A stretch of 64,000 nucleotides of DNA from Diplonema papillatum (Eukaryota > Euglenozoa > Diplonemea > Diplonemida > Diplonemidae). Below, one piece after another: positions 48,891 to 60,140 of the stretch. Both the position numbers and the translations under genes were made by a program. The notes beneath the pieces were generated by a model. The model made no database searches, was not told the DNA's origin, and saw only the letters and a program-made list of their open reading frames with translations. Location: positions 1 to 64,000 of the forward strand of contig JAPJBO010001000.1 of assembly GCA_030068145.1 (NCBI GenBank), written 5' to 3'. The first letter of the stretch is position 1; the number at the start of each line of letters is the position of its first letter.

Positions 48891-51737
48891 ATGCCAGCCG
48901 CGTTCAGGCTGCTGGCGTCGGCGGGTCTGGCCTTAGTCGTCGCTGGGCAGACTGCCACCGTTTCCTCGGGGACCCTCAGCGCAACGATTTCGAACACTGA
49001 GGCGAACCTCACGTGGACCACCGCTGGGGGGAATCTCCGCGTGACGATCAAGGAAGGCTGGTCCGTCATCGTGCAACCTGCTTTGTCGCAGGCGTGGACG
49101 CTGTCGCCTGCCAGCTGCACGCCAACGACGTTCGAGGGCTCCTCAGGTAGTGTGACCGTCGGATACACCTGTCCCGTGGATGTCTACCCGTCTGCCGTCG
49201 TCCAGTTTGCCGTGACGGTCGTGTACAAGGCAACAGGCAACGGAACTAGTAAAGATTCGGCCGGGTACTTCGACGCGTCAATCGAGGTCGTCGCGGGAGG
49301 CAACTACACCGTTCTGGGCGCCAACTTCTTCGGCACGCCGCTTGCGGGGGTGACGGAAGCGGTAAAGCAGATGGTCGCCTTCAGTTCTCCTCGTGAGATC
49401 GGCTCGTTTATGAGATTTGCCGACGGCACCTCGCTGTATGCTACCGTGAAGACACCGTTCGGGTTGCACACGTTCGCAGATGGAGTATTGACGGTCGGGT
49501 ACAGTGGTGCAACGAACCACACAGCCGGAGAGGGAACCGTGGTCTTGCCGGGTGCAGTTCTCGGGATGTCATTCGCCGACAAGTATACGCTGCCTTCGGG
49601 AGTTTCGGTACGGGAGGCTGCCGACTTCAAGGACTTGATCCGCGCGTACATGTGGACAAAGCCAGCGACGAAGACCTTGAAGCTGAACTGCGCGTGGGAC
49701 GAGAATGACTACCAAATCGATTACGCCACCGCCGCTGGCAGGGCAGAGTACAAGCGCATCATCGACCAGGCCAGCAACCTGGGCTTGAGCCACCTAATCT
49801 TCGGGCCGCAGAACTCGCAGTACAGCTCGCGGTTCAACACGACGGACGGCTGGGGCTGGGAAACCGTTTTGTGGTTCTCCTTGGGGGAGCAGCTGCGGGA
49901 GGGGACGTGGGACCCGCGTGTGGACGATGTCCCGCAGGATATCAAAGACGCGGTGGCCTACGGGAAAAGTGTCGGTGTGGGGTTCTTGGCGTACGTGTAT
50001 CCGGCCATCGGGTTCCAGGCTTTGAAGGACTACTTTGTGTCCACGTCCCCCGGACAAATTGTTGACTTGGGGCAGCCGGCAGCGAGAGACTGGCTGCTTG
50101 AGACCATGGATCTCTTCCTCCAAAAGTCCGGAGCCGCCGGATTCGCGTTTGACCACTCGATCACCGCAGGGGATCCATCACTGAACTACCAGCAATGGCT
50201 CGCTTGGCAGTACATCATGAAAACCCTTCTGGAACGCCACCCGAACCTCGTCGTCGACTACCGGCAATCAGCCCACGCATGGGGGCCCTGGCATCTTCTC
50301 GGGCCTTCGTACGCCGAACCGCTGGCTGGGGACGAGAACCCGGAAACTTACGGCGTCTTCATTCCGAACTTTCACCAGGACCTTGTCACCGCGCACTATC
50401 TGCGGTACATCAACTACTGGTACTCGACCGGCTTGATCCCGATGGACCGCATCCCGGGGTTCGTCTCGCACCAGACGGAGAGGACCGACGACAACGGGAC
50501 GTACTCCTGTTTCGGGGGGGAGCCGCTGTGCTACGACTCGAACATCAGGGATTTCGACTTGCTGGGCTATCCGTACAATTACCTGTCGTCGATCGCCACT
50601 GCAGGGCTCAACCAGGTGTGGGCAATGATCCCGGCGCGTGACGAGGCTGAGTTCAACCTTTTGCCGAAGGCGGACCGCGACTTCATCGTCGGGTGGGGCA
50701 ACTGGACGGATGAGAACATCGACGTCCTCCGTCGGATGCAAACCATCACGACGTTGCCGCCGCCGAGTTATCAGTCAGTCGACGGGACAGCGGGGTTCTC
50801 GAAGTCGTGTGACAAGGGGTTCATCTTCCTGTTCAACACTGGGTACGTAGATATGGCCGTCAACTTGACCCTTGATTCCAGTCTCGGGTACACTTGCGGC
50901 GGCCGTGACGTGATGTACAACGTAACCGAGCTGTACCCCATGCACGGGAGAGCTCTCGGTACTTGGCCTAGCGACACGGAGAATTCATTCGTCGTTGGCG
51001 GCAACGACGCGAGAGTTCTCTCTGTGACGCCGTATACCGGCCGCCGTGCAGCGCGAGTCGTCGACGGGGTTCAGTACGACGAGGCGACTGGAAAGATTCG
51101 TGGCCCGACGGGTCAGACGGTGGCCGTGACGGTGACGGATCAATCCCGCCAGGCGCACGTTAGCGGGGTCACTCTGGGTGATCGCCCGTGCCGCTCGGCC
51201 GTTGTGAAATCGAGCAGTTTCGACGGCGAGTTCCACACGCGCGTGTCGGAGGTGCAGGTCAAGTTCGGCGGGGACCGCTTGGCACGCTCGATGCCCGCCG
51301 CGATAACTGGGCAGGTCGGGAACAGCGTGCTGATGAACGCCACGATTTCCACCGGCATGCGCGACCAGTTGACGAAACGGGCGTCGATTTACCCGATCCC
51401 TTGGACCACATCACCCGAACCTGGCAACGACTACAACGCTGTTTGGCTGGTGCCGACGCGGCTGCCGATGTATTTCCTCTACAGTCAACCGAACTCAACC
51501 TGGGACGTCTCACTGACCGTCAACAACGAGCCTGCGGTACTCCACAGGGCGTTCACCTCCCGTGGGCGAAACGTCAGCAATACGTTCACCGGCTTCTGGT
51601 GGAATGCCACCGAACACGTGCAACAAGCCCCGATCTCCTTCCAACTCAACCTAACGTCGCCGGCTACTGCGTCATTCCTAGGCGCCTTCTGGGAGAACGT
51701 TGTTCTCGATACCACCGACTCCATCGCGTCGTGCTAG
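48891..51737 (+). CDS. Secreted TIM-barrel glycosidase-like protein (clan GH-D-like, uncertain)
   Basis: A single exon of 948 residues. It starts MPAAFRLLASAGLALVVAGQ, a clear signal peptide, so the product is secreted or vacuolar, and many NxS/T sites follow. An N-terminal beta-rich domain (to about 245) precedes a barrel-like domain: LKLNCAWDEND, LGLSHLIFGPQ, VGFLAYVYPAIG, AGFAFDHS (candidate catalytic Asp), NLVVDYRQSAHAWGPWHLLG, SYAEPLAGDENPE and a IPGFVSHQTER segment. A C-terminal beta-rich part follows. This order resembles GH36/GH27-type alpha-galactosidase relatives, but I cannot place the family firmly. No neighbouring sugar-related gene. Confidence 0.85.
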   Translation: MPAAFRLLASAGLALVVAGQTATVSSGTLSATISNTEANLTWTTAGGNLRVTIKEGWSVIVQPALSQAWTLSPASCTPTTFEGSSGSVTVGYTCPVDVYPSAVVQFAVTVVYKATGNGTSKDSAGYFDASIEVVAGGNYTVLGANFFGTPLAGVTEAVKQMVAFSSPREIGSFMRFADGTSLYATVKTPFGLHTFADGVLTVGYSGATNHTAGEGTVVLPGAVLGMSFADKYTLPSGVSVREAADFKDLIRAYMWTKPATKTLKLNCAWDENDYQIDYATAAGRAEYKRIIDQASNLGLSHLIFGPQNSQYSSRFNTTDGWGWETVLWFSLGEQLREGTWDPRVDDVPQDIKDAVAYGKSVGVGFLAYVYPAIGFQALKDYFVSTSPGQIVDLGQPAARDWLLETMDLFLQKSGAAGFAFDHSITAGDPSLNYQQWLAWQYIMKTLLERHPNLVVDYRQSAHAWGPWHLLGPSYAEPLAGDENPETYGVFIPNFHQDLVTAHYLRYINYWYSTGLIPMDRIPGFVSHQTERTDDNGTYSCFGGEPLCYDSNIRDFDLLGYPYNYLSSIATAGLNQVWAMIPARDEAEFNLLPKADRDFIVGWGNWTDENIDVLRRMQTITTLPPPSYQSVDGTAGFSKSCDKGFIFLFNTGYVDMAVNLTLDSSLGYTCGGRDVMYNVTELYPMHGRALGTWPSDTENSFVVGGNDARVLSVTPYTGRRAARVVDGVQYDEATGKIRGPTGQTVAVTVTDQSRQAHVSGVTLGDRPCRSAVVKSSSFDGEFHTRVSEVQVKFGGDRLARSMPAAITGQVGNSVLMNATISTGMRDQLTKRASIYPIPWTTSPEPGNDYNAVWLVPTRLPMYFLYSQPNSTWDVSLTVNNEPAVLHRAFTSRGRNVSNTFTGFWWNATEHVQQAPISFQLNLTSPATASFLGAFWENVVLDTTDSIASC

Positions 51738-53529
51738 GCTTCAAGGGCTGCAACCGGCCACCATGTATCGGTCCCTCGGTCCAGTGTCAGTCAACATCGG
51801 GTTGGCTGTTTCGCGCCTCTTTTTCGTTGAGTATGACGCTTCCCTAACGAACACCCCACGACGATAAGATTCGCTCACGTCCACCGAAAATTCTTCCATT
51901 ACCGGACAACGGCTTCCCCGCCCCACCCCCGCGGCCTCCCACGTGCTCTGAAAATCTGCAAACCTTTCTCCCTGTTCGGTATTTTTTTGCCACCCCCCCG
52001 ATACAGCTTCTCCCGTCCAATAGGCGTTTCTCCCCTACTAGACCGCACCTAACGCGGGAAAAGGAGAAAGCTCTCCTATAGCTCTCTTGGGACAAGCGCG
52101 TAGCTGTCAACTTTTTCATGCTGGTGGTGCGCGTCAGTTGAAGGTGCTTTGCGCTCCTTGGATTGTAAATTTGTTGATTGTCAGGCCTTCGACTACCCTG
52201 AGCAACGCACTATGCACACTCCGTGTCTACGTTACAACAGATGGAACGCGTCTGTTGCGCCGCCGCGGGGGCGGCCTACGAGTGGCTGTCGTTGTGGCCT
52301 CCCGGCCGGAGCACTCCTCGCTGCTCCTTGGATTGTTTCACCACTCCGCCTTCGATTTTGTTGTCGTTAGCCTCGTGCAACGTGGGGGTTGTATGCGTAT
52401 AGGACCGCATTGGCAAGTTTATGAAAGCACCCATCATGCATTGCCTTTTTCACGCACGCAGTTAAGTGTGGGGGAAAGCCTGCTACACGCGAGCCAAGCT
52501 TCACGTGTTCGGCGATACTGCAGGGCCACGGGCCGACGGGTCAAGTGGCCGTTTTTCCAAATCAAAGCAACATGGGGACCTGCGCTGAACCCGAGACAGC
52601 CAGCGGACGGGTCTGTGACACGGCGCTAGCTTTGACGGCAGTTTTGCATGCCGACGACTCAACCAGTTCCTCAAGGTCGGTTCCTTGCCCCACTCGTGGC
52701 GTCAACTGAAAAGGAGGGGTACAGCAATACCGACCGACGATTTGACCGGCGTTTGTACTTTTCCTTTTGCTCAGCGAAAGTCTCGTTGCACAGCAGCTAG
52801 CGCTCTGGACAGCAAGTGTCAGACTAGCCCACCCGAAGGCAGTTGATTCCTGCTGGCAGGTCTTTTCTACCGGCAGATGTTGTTTGTGGTAGCTTTCGTT
52901 TTTCCTCAAGTGCTCTCAGTTCTCGCGCTTACCGAAACTCCTGAGGACGTCTAGGTGACAAACTAGTGCCACCAGTACATCGGTTGCTGTGTTCAACAGA
53001 CCGAGAAGTGTCAAAAACTCGGTTTCCTCCTGGATGAGCCGTACCGCTTCCCGGGGGCTCTGCCGACCCCCCCTTTTGGAGGATTCAGCCGGCACTCTTG
53101 GAGTGCCTAAACGTCCTGCCGACCAACGTACGAAATTCCAAACATGATCCAACTTGTGATTCTCCGTACGTGTTCTTTGCATGTGTTTCGCATGTCTTAA
53201 ACTTACATGTGTGTATAGTCGACCACGTACTATTGTTGATTGAGTCACAGTCGGGGTTTTGCCCGAGACAAGCCCGAGACTTGAGCCGGGTCCGTCCTGT
53301 GTCCAGTCGGTCAAAGTTGTAAGCATCCAGGGAATCCATCGGCTGATTGCGTTGTCCATTGCAAAGACATACTTGTTTTCAGTAAGGGAGGACGTTTTTT
53401 TGTTGTGTTGTTGTTGTTGGAGTAACGGGAAGTTTCCACACGGAATCTTTGCTCATCTCTGAGCGCACTTTACAAGTAAGAGCAAGCCATCTCTTTATCG
53501 GAAAACCGCCACGTACTTTGCCCCCCCCT
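51738..53529. other. Intergenic stretch
   Basis: No gene or clear repeat. The 52087-52629 (+) frame is 180 codons without a domain. Pyrimidine runs near 53520. Confidence 0.35.
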
Positions 53530-53916
53530 TTTTTTTTTTAAACGTCCTGCCTACTCTTTACCGGAAAACAAGCATGCTCTGCTTCCCTCTCTTTTTTTTG
53601 CAAGTGATCCGCAAAAGCCGATAGATTCCCGTCGCACGAAACCAACCTCAAGCGAACTTTCACTCCAAAACCACTGAGCCCCCGGCCACTTAGCCGCGAT
53701 TGGGGCCCATTTGGCCGCAAGGTGGCAAGTCGTTGTTAAGGGCGGCGCGGCCCTACCTATTTAACGAGTTTTGCTGAAAAATTCAGGCCCACCGGTTTGA
53801 AGAGTGTCCCCCGCGAGCGACCCGTGCGATACTCGGAAAAGTTTCCGTCGCCTTTTCGGATCTTTTCCGCACGTTCCGCGTGCGAAGTACAGTTGGGTTC
53901 AAAAGCATCGGATGAC
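53530..53916 (+). promoter_or_regulatory. TYW1 upstream region, shared with NCKX intron 4
   Basis: A run of pyrimidines, AACGTCCTGCC, CTCGGAAAAGTTT and GGATCTTTTCCGCACGTTCC lead to the TYW1 start. A degenerate copy sits at 21715-22075. It contains CTATTTAACG at 53756, but no firm promoter element can be assigned. Confidence 0.4.
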
Positions 53917-55890
53917 ATGACCCCGCTCTCAGATCAAAACAGTAGAAAGAAGCGAAAAGAAGCAAGCCAAAAAATGACGAAAGAGATGTCGTTCACGGTG
54001 CTCTGCGTGGGCATCGCGACGACAGTCGCAACGTGCCTGTCGCTGGTCCTCGGGTACTACTTTATCGTGTTCAAGCCGCGGGTGAAGAAGATGGCGAAGC
54101 AGTGGACCGACGACGGGATCAAAGACACAGCTTCGTACAGCCTCCGCACCAAAAAGCCGCTCGGCCACGGCCTCCCTGTGCGCGTCCTGTACGCGACCGT
54201 GAAGGGGCGGAGCAAGAAGTTCGCGCTCGAGGCCGCCGAAGAGCTGAACACCTCCGGCTTCACCGCGACCGTCGGCCGCATCCCCGACGACGGCATGTCG
54301 TGCCTGCTCGGGACCGACCCCGTCCTCTTCGTCGTCCCGACCTACGAAGACGGCAAGCTGCCGGCTTCCTGCAGCAAGTTCTCGGGGTGGCTGCAGGGCC
54401 GCGCCACCGACGGGCCGAAGATCGGGAGCAAGCTGAAGTACTCGATTTTGGGCCTCGGGCACAGTGACTACGGCCTGGCGGGCACTTACAACAAGGCGTG
54501 CAAGGACTTGCACAAGATGTTGAAAAAGGCGGGGTGCAAGCCGTTTGGCCCGGGGGTGGTGCAAGGAGACGAGGGGAAGCACATGCAGGAGACTGCGTAC
54601 GTCGAGTGGTTGAGGGGAGTGCAGAAGGGCTTGGAGCAGCTGGAGGACGACAGCAGAGTCGGCGTGTACGAAGTGGGCGACGAAGAAGACGATGCCGCGT
54701 CGAACCCGGCCGAAGACGCGGGGAGCGATTCGGGCAACGAAGTCGGGGACGTCGAGGATTTGGTCGACTCGACGCCGGCCGACCCCAACGCCGAAATGAT
54801 CAACCCCCGCATGCGGAAAGCGCTCACGAAGCAAGGGTACCACCTCATCGGCAGCCATTCCGGAGTCAAGCTCTGCCGGTGGACGAAAGCTCAGCTCCGC
54901 GGCAGAGGCGGGTGCTACAAGCACACGTTCTACGGAATCACGTCGTACCAGTGCATGGAGATGACGCCTTCACTCGCGTGCGCGAACAAATGCGTGTTCT
55001 GCTGGCGGCACCACACCAACCCGGTCTCGAAGGAGTGGAAGTGGAAGCACGACGACCCGGACTTCCTCATCGAAAAAGCCATCGAGGGCCAGCGCGCGAT
55101 GATCAAGCCCCTCAAGGGCGTGCCGGGCGTGATGGCCGACCGCTACAAGGACGCGTTCAACCCGGCGCACTGCGCACTGTCCCTCGTCGGCGAGCCCATC
55201 ATTTACCCGGAGATCAACGCCCTCATCGACAGCCTGCACGACCGAAACATCTCCTCGTTCATGGTCACCAACGCGCAGTTCCCCGATGCCATCGAGACTC
55301 TCCGCCCGGTGACGCAGATGTACATCAGCGTCGACGCCGCGACGAAGGAGTCGATGAAGGCGATCGACCGCCCGATTTTCGACGACTTCTGGGAGCGGTT
55401 CTTGCAGGGCGTCGACGCCATGCGGCGGAAGGGGCAGCGGACGGTGTTCCGGCTGACGCTGGTCAAGGACTGGAACTCGTCGGAGATCGAGGAGTACGGG
55501 AAGCTGATCCAAAGGGGCCAGCCCAACGTCGTCGAGGTGAAGGGCGTCACGTGGTGCGGCGAGAGCACCGCGTCGAACCTGTGCATGTCGAACGTCCCCT
55601 TCCACACGGAAGTCGTCAAGTTCTGCGAGCAGCTGGCCGCAGCGTCCGGCGACAACTACGCCATCGCGTCCGAGCACGAGCACTCGTGCTGCGTGCTGAT
55701 CGCGAACAAGAAGTTCCTGCGTGACGGCGTCTGGCACACGTGGATGGACTTCAACAAGTTCCACGAACTCGTGCGCTCCGGCAAGCCGTTCACTTCCGAG
55801 GACTACCTCGCCCGGTATGCCGAACGCCCAATAGCGCCCCGTGTTGCCAAAGGTTGGGTGAGGGATTGCATTCGTACTCCGGACTACTGA
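53917..55890 (+). CDS. TYW1: tRNA-Phe wybutosine synthase TYW1 (4-demethylwyosine synthase)
   Basis: Makes the tricyclic core of wybutosine from N1-methylguanosine-37 of tRNA-Phe with pyruvate and SAM. 657 residues from ATG 53917; an in-frame ATG at 53797 would add 40 residues, but that part lies in the duplicated upstream region. A hydrophobic segment at about 25-47 suggests an ER-type membrane anchor. The flavodoxin-like domain is at about 85-245 (VRVLYATVKGRSKKFA FMN loop; LGLGHSDYG). An acidic linker at about 255-290 leads to the radical-SAM domain. C355-x3-C359-x2-C362 (CANKCVFCW) binds the 4Fe-4S cluster, followed by SLVGEPIIYPEINALID, KGVTWCGES and EHEHSCCVLIA. Single exon, all key residues present. 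Eukaryotic two-domain architecture. Confidence 0.95.
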   Translation: MTPLSDQNSRKKRKEASQKMTKEMSFTVLCVGIATTVATCLSLVLGYYFIVFKPRVKKMAKQWTDDGIKDTASYSLRTKKPLGHGLPVRVLYATVKGRSKKFALEAAEELNTSGFTATVGRIPDDGMSCLLGTDPVLFVVPTYEDGKLPASCSKFSGWLQGRATDGPKIGSKLKYSILGLGHSDYGLAGTYNKACKDLHKMLKKAGCKPFGPGVVQGDEGKHMQETAYVEWLRGVQKGLEQLEDDSRVGVYEVGDEEDDAASNPAEDAGSDSGNEVGDVEDLVDSTPADPNAEMINPRMRKALTKQGYHLIGSHSGVKLCRWTKAQLRGRGGCYKHTFYGITSYQCMEMTPSLACANKCVFCWRHHTNPVSKEWKWKHDDPDFLIEKAIEGQRAMIKPLKGVPGVMADRYKDAFNPAHCALSLVGEPIIYPEINALIDSLHDRNISSFMVTNAQFPDAIETLRPVTQMYISVDAATKESMKAIDRPIFDDFWERFLQGVDAMRRKGQRTVFRLTLVKDWNSSEIEEYGKLIQRGQPNVVEVKGVTWCGESTASNLCMSNVPFHTEVVKFCEQLAAASGDNYAIASEHEHSCCVLIANKKFLRDGVWHTWMDFNKFHELVRSGKPFTSEDYLARYAERPIAPRVAKGWVRDCIRTPDY

Positions 55891-57400
55891 CCTTCAGCCA
55901 CCCTGGCCTTCAGCTACCCTGAGCAGCGCACTGTGCACGGGTTGTCATTTGCCGTGCTTGCGCACGTGGACGGGGACCACCACCGGAGGCAAAGCAGCTA
56001 CGTCGAGTATTTTCGTTGTAAAACCACACTGCGATCAGCTGCGGGATGAGACGACGACAACTGCTACTAGCCACAGGCAAAGGATTGCTATGTACATTTC
56101 CGAACCCCACTGCACACAGAACGCCGGATTGGGCACAGTTCGGAAGTCCGACCCGTGGGTTTGATCCCGACGAGACTCGATACGTCAAGGTATGCGCGGC
56201 CCCCTCCTCCCCCCCACCCCCACCCCCACCCCCCCCCCCCCCCCCCTTTTCCCCCCCCCCCCCCCCCCCCCCACCTACTTCCACGCTTCCTTCTTTTCCA
56301 CCCGTTTTTCCAACAATCGCGCCCTCTCGCACCTTTCTGCCAGCTCGTCCCGGCTATGTTCACACCGAAGACACCCCGCGCACCAGCCTTCGACGCGCAC
56401 GGCACCTGCGGAACCACCCCCCCCCCTCCTACTCGCCCCTCTTTTCTGTTCCTCTCCGCCCCGTCGGGATCCTGCGCAATAGCCTGGCTCCCCGTAATTC
56501 CTTCTGTACAATCCTTCCCCTAGGAAATTCTCCCTCTTTGCACGAGGCAGCGTGTGGGCCTGGTCGACCTCCTTATCGCTGCGGGGGTACGTACCTTTCG
56601 CGACCGAGATAGGACAGTCGGCATTGCCGGGGGCGGGTATAGGAAAGCAAACGAAGCAGGCCTGCCCCCTGCGCCTGCTGTCTCCGGCTGCTTCGGCAGT
56701 GCGACAGTTACTACATACATCCATCATGCGAAATGCGAAGTACTGACGCAGTCGGGACAAAGTGCCGAGTCGCTGACAAAGTTGCAGCGACCCGCGCAAG
56801 CTCCATCGTGTTTGAAACACTGAAGTAGCTGAAGAGGCCTTCGAGAGCCTGGACTCGCAAACCAGAGCAATCGCGGTGCCGCAGGCCACTCTTCAGAGAG
56901 ATACATTTTTTTTTGCGAACCCATGGATGGTTGACATCAGGGCATGCCGCACTAGACCGTGAATATCACACACAACCCACCAGCTAGCAATACCTAGTAG
57001 TACCACGAGGACCCCTTAAACAGCTTTTTCTAGAAAGCTTCGACAAGGATCTTGGTAGACTGGTCTGCTTCGCCGGTGTTGCGCACTGAAGCAGCGGTAG
57101 GGTCCAGAAGCGAAGCATCTCGGTATATCGCGTCATTAGGGTGCCTTCTAGACATAACGTGAAGGCTCCTTCGGAGGCAAAAATAAAATGAAGAAGTCGC
57201 GGACGAAGAGGGAAGGCCGTGCGAAGCCACTGACAGTGGTGCCATAGTATGCTAGTACAGCATATCCATACGGTGTAGACACCTCTACTAGCAGGATGCT
57301 CTGTTTTTATCGCCACATGGCAAGGTCGCCGCAGTGATACGCGCTTAGTCTTATCGCCCGCCTAAAGATAGGGGAAGTAAATCCCCTCATATATATCTCC
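55891..57400. other. Intergenic stretch with a poly-C tract
   Basis: A 70-bp C-rich run (56205-56275) generates Pro-rich and Gly-rich frames. Nothing else is recognised; 56900-57400 is empty apart from short ORFs. Confidence 0.4.
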
Positions 57401-57404
57401 ATGT

Positions 57405-58140
57405 ATCAAAGGATGTGATCGTCCGCACACCACCTTGTCCCACCTTCCTCGGGCAACAACCCTTCGTGTTTTTTGGACATAAAAGGATGCTGCCCGCACA
57501 ACGCTTCTTGTCCGCGTCTCAGCTTGTTGCACCCCCAACGAAAGGATGCGATCGTCCGCACAGCGTGCTTCCCTACTCCGCATTCCAACTTCTTGCACTG
57601 TCTTTGGTGCGAGTCCCTCCGCGATGCTATCGTGTGCACAATGCATTCAGACTTCCTGTACCAACCTCACCTCCCTTCGGATACCAAAGGATGCGATCGT
57701 CCGCACAGCGTGCTTCTTCTCTACTCCGCTTTCCAACTTCTTGCACTGTCTTTGGTGCAGTCCCTCCGCGTTTCCCGGGGGTTTTTTTTTGAACATCAAA
57801 GGATGCTATCGTGTGCACAATGCATTCAGACTTCCTGTACCAACCCCACCTCCCTTCGGATACCAAAGGATGCGATCGTCCGCACAGCGTGCTTCTTGCC
57901 TACTCTGCATTCCGGCTTTCTGCACTTGCCTTTGTGCAACTTCCCGCTCCACGATTCTCGCGGAGGTTTTGGATATCAAAGGATGCTATCGTATGCACAG
58001 TGCATTCCAACTTCCCTGCATCAACACCTCCCTCCGGATGCCAAAGGATGCGATCGCCCGCACAGTGCTTCCCACACCTTCGATTGTGCAACTCCCCTTC
58101 CCCAGTAGGGTATTGCGTGATGCGATCTTCCGCACGCAGG
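57405..58140 (+). repeat. Minisatellite with AAAGGATGCGATCGTCCGCA units
   Basis: Two alternating unit types (AAAGGATGCGATCGTCCGCA and AAAGGATGCTATCGTGTGCA), each followed by about 60-130 bp of related pyrimidine-rich text (CTTCCTGTACCAACC, CTTCTTGCACTG). About nine starts are seen. Long ORFs in every frame reflect the repetition. Confidence 0.8.
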
Positions 58141-59922
58141 TTCTCATCGTCCTGTACACTCCTTTTACAGCAATAAACGCTAGAAACTCCGCCCCTCTGT
58201 GGGGTTGAACCTACATTATCGTTCTATATCGGGGTTCTTTTGGCGGCAGGGCAGCCCGCCTGCACAACTGACAGGTCCTTCTCCCGGCGCGCGCCGATGT
58301 TCGCCCACGCTCTACCTCCACTCACACACAGGTGCGTGTCCACCACGGCACCCGTCCCCTCGTCGGGAGTAAGTCACCCGCGCTCGCTCAAAAAGCGGAG
58401 TGAACGCCCATCGAAGCACTGCAACAGGGGGTTCACGCGTGCCGTCCGCGCACGTTGTTTGCGCGTACTTTCTTCAACCTGTTTTCTTGATCTGACGAAC
58501 TGACGGGAGTGAGGGACGGTAGGCTACATCGATCGAGTTTTGTTCTTTTTGTATAAGCACCTGCTTTGTATGAAATACTTGAGGAGACTGCCAGTTGCGA
58601 AATCTCAAACTGGAGAGTCACGGCATGCCGATGACTCCCCATTATCGCAACAATATCCCTATCTCAGAGGAGATGAATGTGCTGCACCCCACACGAAACA
58701 CAGGAAAGTCTGGGTTTAGTGGCGACCTACTTTGTAGTTGTGTTGTTTTTTCCCCCTCTAGCCTAAGCACAAGGTAGTTCCTCCAGTATTTCTTGCCAAA
58801 TCGCAAACTGTTAGCCACAGCAACGGCTCGAATGGCCGATGACGGCGGAGCGAAGTCTCCGTTCATGCAGGCGGCATTCAAAAGCCCCCCTGCGTGCAGT
58901 TGTGCCGAATCTCGCCACCGAACACAGCCTGGCACGAAAAGGAGTGAGTCTCCCCACTATCCGTGGAGTGCCCTGTGCTGGGGTTGAAGAGGTCCGCCGG
59001 GTTGGTCTCTTTAGTACTAACAATCTTGCGGGTTGCCCTTCAACGTATTGTGCAGGCTAAAAAGACGTAGGCAGCGTGTTTTGGTGGTTGATCAGAATTC
59101 CTTACCTGAATATACACAGGGTAAATACAAGTGGGAAAACGATCACCCGGCACGCACGAACAAAACGAAGCGCCTGTCTTTTTTCGTCGCTTTTCACTGA
59201 CGAAAAGAGACGAAAAAGACTAACATACGAAGAAGACGAGGGGCATCCCTATACAACCCCCCCCTCATTATCCCTCGGCGTCTGACGTGCTCATTTTAAC
59301 CCCTCGAGTACTCCGCCATCCTTACCGCATACGCCGATCAGCTCTTAGCACCGAACTGAAACGGCCGCGCGAGGCGAAAGCAGCCTACTCGCATCGATGT
59401 ACCCGGGGCAGGGGAAAAGGGGGGAGCTAGCAGGGTGCAGTCGGCGACAAGGCGTCACCGCGCGATAGGGTAGAGCTGCCCTACCCTCAAAGGGAAGTCC
59501 TCCGAAATGGAACGGATGCCCACAAAAAAACGAAAAATTAGTTGCAACACAGGGAATGCGGACACCGACTGATGGGAACAGCCTTGGACTTTTGTGTATT
59601 TGGCCAAGCCAATTGGTGCATTTCCCATGGGCTCACGTACCAAGGATCGACCACTTCTCAACACCGACGAGGTTTCGTGCCTGTGGTCAGTGCGAGAAGA
59701 TGCTGGGAGACTTGGTACGCATCGAACAGCCGCAATTTAAAGCACGGGTATCACAGAACGAAACCTATACTTATTGGTGGCCTCTCACAGTTGGACCTTG
59801 CTTGGACTTTTTGGACGGAATCTGGAGTTTTATTGGTTGGTGGGCAGAAACATGTTCCAGCCCGGTTTTGCAACGCCGGTCCTACAAGGATTAAGCGTTG
59901 CCGACGGTGAGACTGCTTTTCC

Positions 59923-60140
59923 CTAGGCATAGTGGTCAAACGATTCGCATTATCGCATACTATCGCATTTGGAATTTTGCCGCCAATTATCGCATTTTCA
60001 TTGGCATTATGGCACGCTTAAAACCTGGGCAAATACAGATGGACTATCGCATATTTTCGCACGCCGATTATATGCGACAATCTTGTGCGATAATGCGATA
60101 ATTATTATCGCATGCGAATCGTTTGACCACTATGCCTAGG
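59923..60140. mobile_element. MITE with perfect 29-bp TIRs (218 bp)
   Basis: The first 29 bp, starting CCTAGGCATAGTGGTCAAAC, are the exact inverse of the last 29 bp. The interior is built of TATCGCAT / ATGCGATA motifs in both orientations. Non-coding. No target duplication is clear because the outer ends are palindromic CCTAGG. Confidence 0.85.

Noticed and set aside
53929-55764. Long minus-strand and frame-shifted ORFs (up to 408 codons) over TYW1
   Set aside because: Shadows of a GC-rich coding sequence whose TYW1 frame has all catalytic motifs.
56046-56612. Pro-rich 188-codon ORF
   Set aside because: Arises from the poly-C tract at 56205-56275.
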